From Delphinapterus leucas (taxonomy: Eukaryota > Chordata > Mammalia > Artiodactyla > Monodontidae): a stretch of DNA of 64,000 nucleotides. Of this stretch, positions 23,601-36,000 are shown in pieces. The stretch lies in contig NW_022098001.1 of the NCBI RefSeq assembly GCF_002288925.2, forward strand, positions 5,623,923 to 5,687,922, in the 5' to 3' direction. The position numbers and the translations under genes were made by a program. The notes under the pieces are model-generated. The model did not search any database and was not told the origin of the DNA. It saw nothing but the letters and a program-made list of their open reading frames with translations. The stretch's first letter is position 1. Each line of letters starts with the position of its first letter.

Positions 23601-26600
23601 CTCTGTGACTCAGCTTTCTCAAACTGTGAAATGGCAATGATAATAGTAATGCCTACCTGATATAATTTTTGTGACAGTTAAGGAAAATAATATATTTAAA
23701 GTGCTCAGGATAGTGCCTGCTAAATAGAAAATCTTCAATTAATGGTACTGTCATTATTTCTACCAGAAAGGAAATCAGAAAACATGTATTCTAGGCCAAT
23801 CTTTATCACTGACTAGCTGGCTCTATGGCCTTCTCTGAGTCATATCCCTCTCCGAGTTTCAGGTTCCTCATTTATGAAAAAAAAAAACAAAGGAGGGGGC
23901 TTCCCTGGTGACGCAGTGGTTGAGAGTCCGCCTGCTGATGCAGGGGACACGGGTTCATGCCCCGGTCCGGGAAGATCCCACATGCCGCAGAGCGGCTGGG
24001 CCCGTGAGCCATGGCCGCTGAGCCTGCGCTTCCGGAGCCTGTGCTCCGCAACGGGAGAGGCCACAACAGTGAGAGGCCCGTGTACCCGCAAAAACAAACA
24101 AACAAAAGAACAAAGGAGGGGGAGGGTGCCAGAAGATCTCTGATCTCTTTTAGCTCTAAAGTCTATGAGTTTGTGTCATTAATGAATGGCCAAGACCATG
24201 ATTAATAGCATATATTGAGGAGATAAGGCTACTCCCTGTCATCTGATGGAATCAAAGAATTCTAGGCATATGCTGAGCATTTATAATAGCTTTTTTTTCT
24301 TTTTTCCGGTACGCGGGCCTCTCACTGTTGTGGCCTCTCCCGTTGTGGAGCGCAGGCTCAGCGGCCATGGCTCACGGGCCCAGCCGCTTCGCGGCACGTG
24401 GGATCTTCCCGGACCGGGGCACGAACCCGTGTCCCCTGCATCGGCAGGCGGACTCTCAACCACTGTGCCACCAGGAAAGCCCTATAATAGCTTTTTAAAA
24501 TATGTCTTTTAAATGTACTTTTATATGATATATTTATAGACTTATTTAAAATGTATTTTTTTTAACATCTTTATTGGAGTACAATTGCTTTACAATGGTA
24601 TGTTAGTTTCTGCTTTATAACAAAGTGAATCGGCTCTACATATACATACATCCCCATATCTCCTCCCTCTTGCATCTTCTTCCCACCCTCTCTATCCCAC
24701 CCCTCTAGGTGGACACAAAGCACGGAGCTGACCTCCCTATGCTACGCGGCTGCTTCCCACTAGCTATCTATTTTAAAGTGTGTATTTTTCAATACCACAA
24801 ATCCTTTGCATCACATTCACAATAAAAGTAATTTAACCTAAATATAATTCATTATGGTGATTCACATTTAATGTTTTGAATGCTGTCATGTTATTCAACC
24901 TAAAAACTGAATCCATATAACAGAATGCCTATATAAAGTATAGTAGGCAGAATTCTAAGATGGCCCCCATGACTATGTTACTTTACATGGCAAGAGGGAT
25001 TCTGCAAACATAATTAAGGTTACTAACCAGTTGACCTAAAGATAGAAAGATTATCTCGGTGGGCCTAACACATCCACATGAAAACTTTAAAAGCAGAGTG
25101 CTTTCTCTGGCTGGTTCCAGAAAAGTCAATCAGGGAGATCTGAAACACAAGAAGGATTTGGTGTACCTTTCCTGGCTTGAAGATGGAGGGGACCATGTGG
25201 GAAGGTCCTGAGAGCAGCCGTCAGCAATGCTTAGCTGACAGGCAGCAAAAAACTGGATTCTTCCAACAGCCTGAATGATCCTGGAAGCTGACTTTCTCCC
25301 AGAGCCTCCGGACAAGAACTCAGCCCAGCCTACACCCTGATTTCAGCCATGCAATACCCTAAGCAGGATCCCAGTCATGGCCTGCCAGACATGTGTCCTA
25401 CAGAACTGTGAACTAATAAATGGGTGTTGTTTTAAGCTGGTAAAAATATGTGATAATTATCAAGCAACAACAGGTAATTCTTTAGATTATTTTTTTAATG
25501 GGAGATCTATAAAAATAACCTGTTGTGACCACAGGAGTAGAACAACTGAAATTATCTGTAAGAACAGCGATGATAAGAAAAAGTATGTATTTTAAAAAGT
25601 ATATATACATATATACACTACATACATATCATATATTTGTATATATGATATGTGTGTGTGTATAAAGATGTTTAAAAATACTCAGGTAGCAAACTACAGA
25701 ACTAAGGCCCAGATTACGTTGTTGCAGAGTTCTTCAACCACTCATTTTGGTGTGGTATTTTAAGCTGAAGTATATTTGGAGAAGGTGCCTGTAGGTAAAA
25801 ATCAAGTTCTTGAATTACAAAAGATCACAAGCATAAAGCAACACAGGAGGTGTCCTTGTTATTCTGCTCTACTTAGTCTGATGACTCATTTGCTTGGCAC
25901 CCTCTAAAGTCAAAGAAAGCCACTTGAGTAAATAAACAACCAAAGTGTCAGTTTCCCGTAACAATGCTGAAAACCACGAAACCCTTTGAGTGACTTGACA
26001 ACAAAAATCAAAAAGTCCTCCAAATGTAAAATAGATAGCTAGTGGGAAGCAGCTGCATAGCACAGGGAGATCAGCTCGGTGCTTTGTGACCACCTAGAGG
26101 GGTGGGATAGGGAGGGTGGGAGGGAGGGAGATGCAAGAGGGAAGAGATATGGGAACATATTTATATGTATAACTGATTCACTTTGTTATAAAGCAGAAAC
26201 TAACACACCATTGTAAAGCAATTATACTCCAATAAAGAGGTTAAAAAAAAAGAAAGGTCCTCTCTGCTACTGATTGGAAAACTCTCCTAAGCCCCAAGAT
26301 GAGACTCACACAATTAAATGCCTAACTTATTGTCAGGGCGACCTCTTTCCAAATCTTGGGTCCACAGAACCCATTCCCGCTTGCTCTCACCTGGAAAGTC
26401 TCATCCCCTTTTGCAGACAGACTCACTTTAGACTCAAGATTTTCTTGATGTTAATATGGGAAGTGATTTATGGAAACAGGCTGAAGACAGGTTGGTAGAT
26501 TCTGAAAAATGACTTCCCATCAGCAGATATTACATCTGGACATAAAGAGGTTGATTTATTTACCTGTTTGGTCCTGCAAGACCTCAATATGGGGACACTC

Positions 26601-29600
26601 ATGAGTAGATTACTGTAGTTGTGTATAAAAGCTTGTGCACTTATGTTTGTCGGGGCTTCTTACTATAATAAACATAATTCAAATCTCAGAAAGTTTGAAC
26701 AAAATACGGACAAATATCTGACAATTTCTTTTGGGCTAATCCAGGATTGGCATTAACAATTAAAATAAACAGAAATTAACAGTTGATTTCCAAAATTGTT
26801 TCAAAGTTTAACACAAATCCATTCATTCCAACAGCTTTGTCACAGCTATTATGAAGTAGTAAGTGAGCTACAAGTAGAGGTCACAATTATGGTAGACATT
26901 AGGGCTGTCTAAATATATTCACATTTCCCTCATTTATGAAGTTCAGTGTGGTCATGTAACTTGCTTGGCCAATGAAATGTGAGCAAAACTGGTCTGTGTA
27001 ACTTTTAGGGTAGAAGCTTCAAATCCAACAATGTATAAAAAGAATTACACACCATGATGAAATGGGATTTATCCCAGTTATGCAATGCTGTTTCAACTTT
27101 CAAAAGTCAACTAATGTAATGCATCACATCAACAGGCTAGAAAAGAAAAATCACATGATGGTATCAACAGGTGCAGAAAAAGCATTCAACAAAATCCAAC
27201 ACCTATTCATCATACAAACTCTCAGTAAAGTAGGAATAGAGAAGGGCTTCCTCAACTTGATAAAGAATATCTACAAAACTTACAGCTAACATCATACTTA
27301 ATAGTGAGAAACTTGAAGCTTTCCCACCAAGATCAGATACAAAGCAAGAATTTTCCTTCTTACCACTCCTTTTAACATCATACCGAAAGTTCTAGCTAAT
27401 GCAATAAAACAATAAAAGGAAATAAAAGGTATAGAGATTGAGAAGAAAGAAAGAAAACTCTCTTTGTTCACAGGCAGCATGATTGTCTATGTAGAAAATC
27501 TGAAAGAATCGACATAAAAACTCCTGGAACTAGTAAGTGATTACAGCAAGGTTGCCAAATAGAAGGTTAATATACAAAAGTCAATTGCTTTCCTATATGC
27601 CAGCATGAACAGGTGGAATTTGAAATTAAAAACACAGTATCATTTACATTAGCATCCAAAATATGAACTACTTAGGTATAAATCTAACAAAATATGTACA
27701 AGACCTATATGAGGAAAACTACAAAACTCTGATGAATAACATCAAAGAAGAACTAAATAAATGGAGAACTATTCCATATTCATGGATAGGAAGACTCAAT
27801 ACTGTTGATATGTTAGGTCTTCCCAACTTGATCTATAGATTCAATGCAATCCCGATCAAAATGCCAGCAAGTTATTTTGTAGATATTGACAAACTGATTA
27901 TAAAGTTTAAATGGAGAGCAAAAGACCTAGAATCACCAACACAATATTGAAGGAGAAGAATAAAGTTGGAAGATTGATACTACCCAACTTCAAGAGTTAC
28001 TATAAAGCTACAGTAATCAGGACAGTGGTACTGGTGAAAGAATAGACAAGTAGATCAATGGAACAGAAATATAGAACCCAGAAATAGACCCACATAAATA
28101 TAGTAAACTGATATTTGACAAAAGAGCCAAGGTAATACAATGGAGCAGAGACAGTCTCTTCAACAAATGGTGCTGGAACAACTGGATATTCACATGCAAA
28201 AAAAAAAAAGAAACAAAGAAAAAAAAGAATCTAGATACAGACCTTAAACCCTTCACAAAAATTAACTCAAAATGAATCACAGACCTAAATGTAAAATGTA
28301 AAACTATAAAACTTCTGGAAAATCTAGATGACCTTGAGTATGGTGATGACTTTTTAGATACAACACCAACAGCATGATCCATGAAATACAGAATCGATAA
28401 GCTGGACTTCATTAAAATTAAAAAGTTCTGCCCTGCAAAATATCCTGCCAGGAGAATGAGAAGATAAGCCACAGGCTGGAAGAAAATATTTGCAAAAGAC
28501 ATATCCAATAATGGACTGTTATCCAAAATATACAAAGAACTCTTAAAACTCAACAATAAGAAAACAGACAACCTGATTATAAGATGGGCCAAACACCCTA
28601 ACAGATACCTCACCAAATAAGATAGTACGTAGGTGGCAAATAATCATATGAAAAGGTGCTCTACATCATATGTCATAAGGGAAATGCAAATTAAAACAAT
28701 GGGATACCAGTACACACCTATGAGAATGGTCAAAATTTAGAACACTGACAACACCAAATGCCGGTGAGGATGTGGAGCAACAGGAACTCTCATTCAGTGC
28801 AAACTGGTACAGCCACTCTAGAAAACAATTTGGTGGCTCCTTACAAGAGAAAGAGACTGCCCCAGAGAATCAGAACACTCTGCTCCTGTTGTTATTACTT
28901 ATTAATATTGTTAATAATTATTAATCCTTATTTTAGCAAGAAATAAAACCAAGCTTATGATTCTTTTGCAGTAAGATCATTCTAATATCTTTCCATAAAA
29001 GTTGAGGCTTATCATTTTGGTGTTTTTTTTTTTGTTTTTTTTTAAATTTTTATTAGTGACTTTATTTATTTTTGGCCACACTGCATGGCATGCGGGATCT
29101 TAGTTCCCCGACCAGGGATTGAACCTACACCCCCTGCAGTGGAAGTGTGGAGTCTTAACCACTGGACCACCAGGGAAGTCCCTCATCTTGGCATTCTTAA
29201 CACATTTAAATATAAGAAATTATAGCTCTCACTGTACTCTTTCGGGGGTTGTCCTTTTTATGGTACTTTTTTGTTCCTACTACCTGACGTTGCTATTATG
29301 GCAAATGAAATTATTTAGAAAATTGTTCCCCCTGCTTTTTGGCTTTTTTTTTTTTAACTGACATCTGTCCTTGGTCACGCATCAGCCCACTGATATTTGT
29401 GCCTGTTTCTCTCTCAGAAATGGACATGAAATATCACGAACCTCTTCTTAACTCTCAAGTTAGCTATTTTGAGGCAGCATTTTTGTGGTGAGAAGAGCAT
29501 GCCATTTTAGAATCAGATGATATGAGTTCAAGTCTTTATTCGATCATTAGCAAACTCTGGGCAGGTAACTTCCTTTCCAAAGCTCAGAGTTCTTTTGTGC

Positions 29601-29999
29601 AAACTTGAGGTCAGACCTAGCCTATGTCATAGAATATATGAAATGTAGTGGTATTTAATGAGTAGTGATAAATAAGGACCAGATACTGTAAGCTCTGTGA
29701 AAAAGTTTTGAAAACTGTAAAATGCTATACAAATCCTTCTTTGAAAAATGACTGGAATAATGTGAAATTATCCTAAACTTGCAGGAAGAAAACTATATAT
29801 AGAAAAGTGAGGGGCTTCCCTGGTTGCGCAGTGGTTGAGTCCGCCTGCCGATGCAGAGGACGTGGGCTCGTGCCCCGGTCTGGGAGGATCCCACATGCCG
29901 CGGAGCGGCTGGGCCCGTGAGCCATGGCCGCTGAGCCTGCGCGTCCGGAGCCTGTGCTCCGCAATGGGAGAGGCCACAAAGTGAGAGGCCCGCATACCG

Positions 30000-30038
<39 letters not shown>

Positions 30039-33000
30039 GGGGCCTTGCCATAGAAATGGGGAGAGCCTGCTGGCCAAACTGGATTAAGGGGTTGCTTTCC
30101 CACACAAACCCACAGATTTCAGATGATATCAAGGTGGTTGCCATTGAGAACAAAGGAAGTAGGCAGGGCACAGAGGGTGGAAACTAAAAGAACAGAATCT
30201 CGAGGCTTAAAATCTCTGTCCAATGAGGTGTTTGGTTGGAGTCACTCACACTTGAAACTGGCTGGAATCAAACAGCCTCCTGAATTTTTGAAGGATCTGT
30301 GTAGAAAAAAATAATTACTAGCCCATTTACAAAAGCCTGTTCAGGAATTCCCTGGCTGTCCAGTGGTTAGGACTCCATGCTTTCATTGCTGTGGGCCTGG
30401 GTTTGACCCCTGGTTGGGGAGCTGTGCAGCATGGCCAAAAAATTAAAAAAATATATATTTAAAAAAAAGCCTGTTCAACCCCTAAGGTAACTCCTATTTT
30501 TTCCTAATCTGCACTAGGAAGAAGTGGGCTATGAAAGCTATGGAACCCCCTCTTCAATGCAAGCCTTTGTGGCCATAAAGAATAAAGGACAAAGAAACAC
30601 TTTCCAGAAAACAGAACCCAGGGTCCCAGATGAGTAAACCAAGAAACGTCTTCCACTCTCAATCTTCGCCATTCCCTCCAAGTGGGAAAATTCCTGTGGA
30701 TGAAAATTTTTATTTTGGTTATCCTGCTGCTGCTTTACCATTTAAATTGGATGTACTGGAGGCAGATACTGCGTCTTTAGGTTTACAGGTCACTATAACC
30801 TGGAAAGCCACATGTGGATATGAAGGAGAGGACCATACATCACTCAAAGATCCTAGATTTCAGTCTGCATGGTATATGGATGACATTTTAAGGTTGTCTT
30901 TCTGGGGGAGGGATTGACTATGTTCTATATGCAAAATAAAAATGTCCACAGATATTTTGGGTGGCCAAATCTGCAGGAAAAGTTAAAATTAAGAGAGCCA
31001 CATATACTTTACCTTATTGAGCAAAGACCAAATAGCAAGCCAGTATTTTTAAAGACTTAAAAATAGGTAATTAGGCTGAGCTTAACATTTCCCCGCCCCC
31101 CCGCAATGGTAATTATATAATTAGATGGATATTTGTTAGGGTTTTTGGCTCACCAGCATTTGAACCCTCTTCCTATGTATGAGAAATAACCCATCCTTTA
31201 ACTGTAGAAGCTAAAATTGTCAGCTGTCATTTTTCCAATCTGCCTGGCAATTACGACGTGAATAAATGGCTGAGGTTCTGCTGATCAGACACCACCGCCC
31301 CAAACTTTGAATCTGAAGCTACTGAATTTAGAGATAAAGAGCAAAAAAGCTTAGTCCTACTGATTCACTGGGCTCCTAAAGGGCTTTGGAAGGTAGGGAA
31401 GCTAAACTGAATGTAAGAACCAGATTGTGAAAGACTTTGAATGTTAGGCTAAAGGTTTTATTTAGTAGGAGATGGGAATCTACTGAAGTTTTTGGAGAGA
31501 CAGTAGTGTCAAGATCAAGATGATGGGGACTTCCCTGGTGGCACAGTGGTTAAGAATCTGCATGCCAATGCAGGGGACACAGGTTTGATCCCTGGTCTGG
31601 GAAGATCCCACATGCTGTGGAGCAACTAAGCCCATATGGTACAACTACGGAGCCTGCGCCCTAGAGCCCACGAGCCACAACTACTGAGCCTGCGTGTTGT
31701 AACTACTGAAGCCCGCACGCCTAGATTCCATGTTCCTCAACAAAAGAAGCCACAGCAATAAGGAGCCCACGCACTGCAACAAAGAGTAGCCCCCGCTCGC
31801 CGCAACTGCAGAAAGCCCGCGCACAGCAACGAAGACCGAACGCAGCCAAAAATAAATAAATTTAAAAAAAATGATACTTTAAAAGTAGAACTCCCATTGC
31901 GGAGCATAGGCTCCGGACGCACAGGCTCAGTGGCCATGGCTGACGGGCCCAGCCGCTCCGTGGCATGTGGGATCTTCCCAGACCGGGGCACGAACCTGTG
32001 TCCCCTGCATCAGCAGGCAGACTCTCAACCACTGAGTCACCTGGGAAGCCCTGATATTATCATTTTTGTGTTAGCTTTTTCTTCAACTGAAAATGATTTC
32101 AAAGATGGACTAATTCAGTCCTAAATTATCAAGGACTAATGATATCAAGGTGATAATGAGGATGGGAAGGAAGAAAAAGAACTGAAAAAAGCTGGGAAGG
32201 AACCATTTCCTTGGCAGAAGGTGCCAACTGGTGGCACACATTTAAGCCACACTTGGTCAATAGGTATGTGGGTTCAATTAATAGTGTTTAAATTTTTTCA
32301 CTTAGGCACTAACATTTTAAAATTTAAAGGCTTTAAGTAAACATTCAGATTTATAGCTTCTCTTAGGGAAAAGAGAAGAATAAATTTGCCAACCCTGGGC
32401 TGATATTCAATTTGGCATCAATTAGCTAGAACTGAGTATTCACCATTCCTTTTTGGATGGACAAGCTTTCTCCAGATTTTCAGAGTTCCTGCATTTTCCC
32501 TTTTGTATTATATCTGGCCTACTTCACTGATGTATGTTACTTTCCTGGCCCTCGACTTACAGGAATAATAAGAGAACAACTGATCACTGGAATAGTTAAA
32601 ATAAACGACCCTTTCATTTTAGTCTCATTAGGCAAAATCTAAGCCTTAAGAAATGATACTGCAGGGACTTCCCTGGTGGTGCAGTGGTTAAGAATCTGCC
32701 TGCCAATGCGGGGGACACAGGTTTGGGCCTTGGTCCGGGAAGATCCCACATGCTGTGGAGCAACTAAGCCTGTGCGCCACAACTACTGAGCCTGCGCTCT
32801 AGAACCCGTGAGTCACAACTACTGAGCTCTCGTGCTGCAACTGCTGAAGCCCACATGCCGGGAGCCCATGCTCCACAACAAGAGAAGCCACTGCAACGAG
32901 AAGCCCGCGCACAGCAACAAAGAGTAGCCCCCGCTCACCGCAACTAGAGAAAGCCTGCGCACAGCAACGAAGACCTAACGCAGCCAAAAATACATAGATT

Positions 33001-36000
33001 AATTAATTTAAGAAAAAAAGAACTGATACTTTAAAAGTAGAACTTATCATTTTTGTGTTAGCTTTTCTTCAAGTGGTCAAATAGTATTGTATATACGTGG
33101 CATTAGGTAAATCCCCTCGTCTCCAATCAAATACCATTACAATATGAGATAGAACAAATATACAGAACGATCTTTTCTGGTCAATAATAATGGTCTATGA
33201 AGACCAGCAGAGAGCACTTAACCATAGTCCTTGGCAGCAACTGGAAGCTGCCATTACAGCTAGTGAAACTTACTAGTAGGTTTCTTTTATGTCATTATAC
33301 ACAAGATGTCTCCATAGCAAAGTCTGTCCCCATTTCTAGTTTTTTGAATTTACTGAACCTGCTGAAGGATGATAGCAAATTGGGGTTTAACTTGACTTTT
33401 GTATTAAATTTAAATTACTTTAAGGACACTTGGTAGTGAAAGATTCTGAATCTTAGATTAAAAATGTAATATCTGATAAGCATTCTGAGTGGAACTGTTC
33501 TTTGATTTATCCTTTTAAATTCCAAAATCTTTTGCTTCACTTTATCGACCTAGAATCTAATATAAAAATTGTGCTATTGTTGAATATGATGTGGACTCGT
33601 ATAAGAAATGATTCATTATACGTAACCAATCATAATCTAGGAAAAATAATATCCCCTAAGAAAAGACACGTATTTGGACTATTATTGTTTATCCATGTCC
33701 TGTCCCCAATATTGGCATTGTGAAAATGTACAAAAACTATGATCACTGAATTTTAGTAAGTCTAGATCACATGTTATAATTTTAAAATAGTATAAATATG
33801 ATGGCTAGCAGTCAGTTACATTGATATTCAGCTTGAAAAGAATGGTAGAACTATATACTGTTATTCTTTCACTGTTGTTATTAATAGACACTTACTGAAT
33901 ACCTACTGTGCTAGACATGATGTCTGTACTTAGGAGGATTATATTTAAGTGTATGGAGAATTTTTTATTCCAGTGGAGCATGGGCAAAGTGTTAAGCTCC
34001 ATTTTAATCAAATGGGACTGTTTATTAAGAATTAAGTGCACAGGGAGCTATATTCAATATCCTGTGATAAACCATAATGGGAAAGAACATAAAAAAGAAT
34101 GTATATATGTATAACTGAAGCACTTTGCTGTACAGCAGAAATTAACACAACATTGTAAATCAACTATACTTCAATAAAAAATAAAAATTAAATTAAAAGA
34201 GAATTAAGTGTATTATTTACAAAAGGATTAGAATAAGATAACGTAGTAGCCTCTTAAAGAGTGGGGGATAGTTAAATAGGTCTTCCGATAAGTCTGTTTA
34301 GTTCCTTTTATATTAATTCCTCATAGCTTCACTATTACCTGTAAAGATACTTTCCTCAGTTTTTCTGGTGATTTTTAAACAATTCTTGTTTCTTAGATGA
34401 TTTTCCTGTAACTTAATTTTCAAGATAGTGGCATGTAAAAGAAATTAAGTTAATTTATTCAGTTAAATAACCTTAAGATGATAGGATCCCTTCTTCTGTA
34501 TAATTGCCAACCCATATTTTAAACAAAGAAGGAAGGCCATAAAATCAAGCAAACCAAATTCATCACATATTATATGTACATTACTGAAAAAGAATCACTA
34601 GCCCAGAAACACAAGTCACTTTAAGATAGCTTGAGAAACCAGATCTACAAATATTAGGATATGTGCAATTTCCCTACATTATATGACCATACCATTTGCC
34701 CTTGGATCTGTGGGTGGGAGACTTGCTTCTCCTGCTAGGAATGGTAACCGTTTCAATGGTTCCTTCTCTCTTAGAATTATCTGTCATGTTTAAAAATTCT
34801 ACATACAGTAATATTCTATATTAGGGAGGTAGATTCAGTGTTGGGGCCAAATACTTTATATAGTGAAGCTAATACTTATCTCAGAGGGCTCAATGATAAA
34901 TAAACATAACTTATGAACAGTTAAAGAACATGTAGGTGCTTTTATCCTTACTTTTACTTGAAAAAAAAAATTACCCAGAGATTTGGAGAACAGTTATCTG
35001 GAATATATCCCGAGATAAAGAACAAAAAGTAAAGTAAAATAAAAAAGAACAACAAGCAAACAAAAGAGATGCTACAAAGACCAGTCAACAATCTTAACTT
35101 ATTTTGCTTATACGAATGTCCCTTTCCTCCTCGCTTAAGTCAGCCCCACTGAGATTATAACCTGTGGCCAAGTTGTTTAATTTCTCTAAATCTTGGTTTT
35201 CGCATATATAAAATGAAAATGATAATCTCCTTGAAGAATCATCATGAAATCAAAGGTATACGGCACAGAGAAGGTGCTCAATAAATGGTAACTATTATTA
35301 TTGTACTTGATTTGCAAAACACAGCATATTACAAGAAAATGCAGTATAATAACGAAGAAACAATACACAGAGTAGTTGGGATTTTAAACTTCGGAGCCAG
35401 ATTATGGGTTTTGATCTCAGCTCCCCCACTTACTGGCCGTGGACTCTGGGCAAATTGCTTTCAAAGGTGTGCAGGAGGCAATGAGAGCTATCACTGTTTA
35501 ACCCTCACTGTCTCAGGGTACCTACTCTTCTCTAACTCCTCAATTAGGTTTTTGTATCATCTCTTATTGTGCTCTGTACTTCACCCTCCTAAGCCCTTCA
35601 CAGTTTAAATTACATAGTTATTCCTATTAATATCCATCTCCATTAGACTGTGAGCTCTAAGAAGGTAGGGAGCATATTCAGCTAATTCAGGGACTAGCAT
35701 AGAGACTAACACATCTCAGAGCCTCAATAAATATTTCTGAATGAATGAATGAGTGAAAAGAATATGGTCTCTCAATAAATTTCTCAGCACTTCCTCTTAT
35801 GTGCTGTCCAAGAATAAAATGAGAATATGGAACCGGAAGGCAGAGTACGTTTGAGATTAGTTAGCTATTGCACTATATCTGAAAAGACAAAAAAAAAAGA
35901 GAGAGAGAGTGTGAGAGTGAGAGAGAGAAGCTGTAAAATGAGATTGACTTACTGAACTGATCAGTTACTTCAGTCAAATCACACCGGTTGGTAGACCACT

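Noticed and set aside
23896..24060. tRNA-like A and B boxes inside the CHR SINEs, possible tRNA-Glu genes
   Set aside because: They are the tRNA-derived heads of SINEs with SINE bodies, A tails and target duplications; the sequence does not continue as a complete tRNA.
28017..28616. 199-codon open frame on the minus strand, hydrophobic and membrane-like
   Set aside because: It is the reverse-strand shadow of the L1 ORF2 fragment at 27020-28847; A-rich L1 coding sequence gives Phe/Leu/Ser-rich antisense frames.
30850..30905. A YMDDIL string in the open frame at 30630-30917, like the active site of some reverse transcriptases
   Set aside because: The residues around it do not match any reverse-transcriptase neighbourhood I know, and no other RT motif lies up- or downstream in frame. 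Most likely chance.
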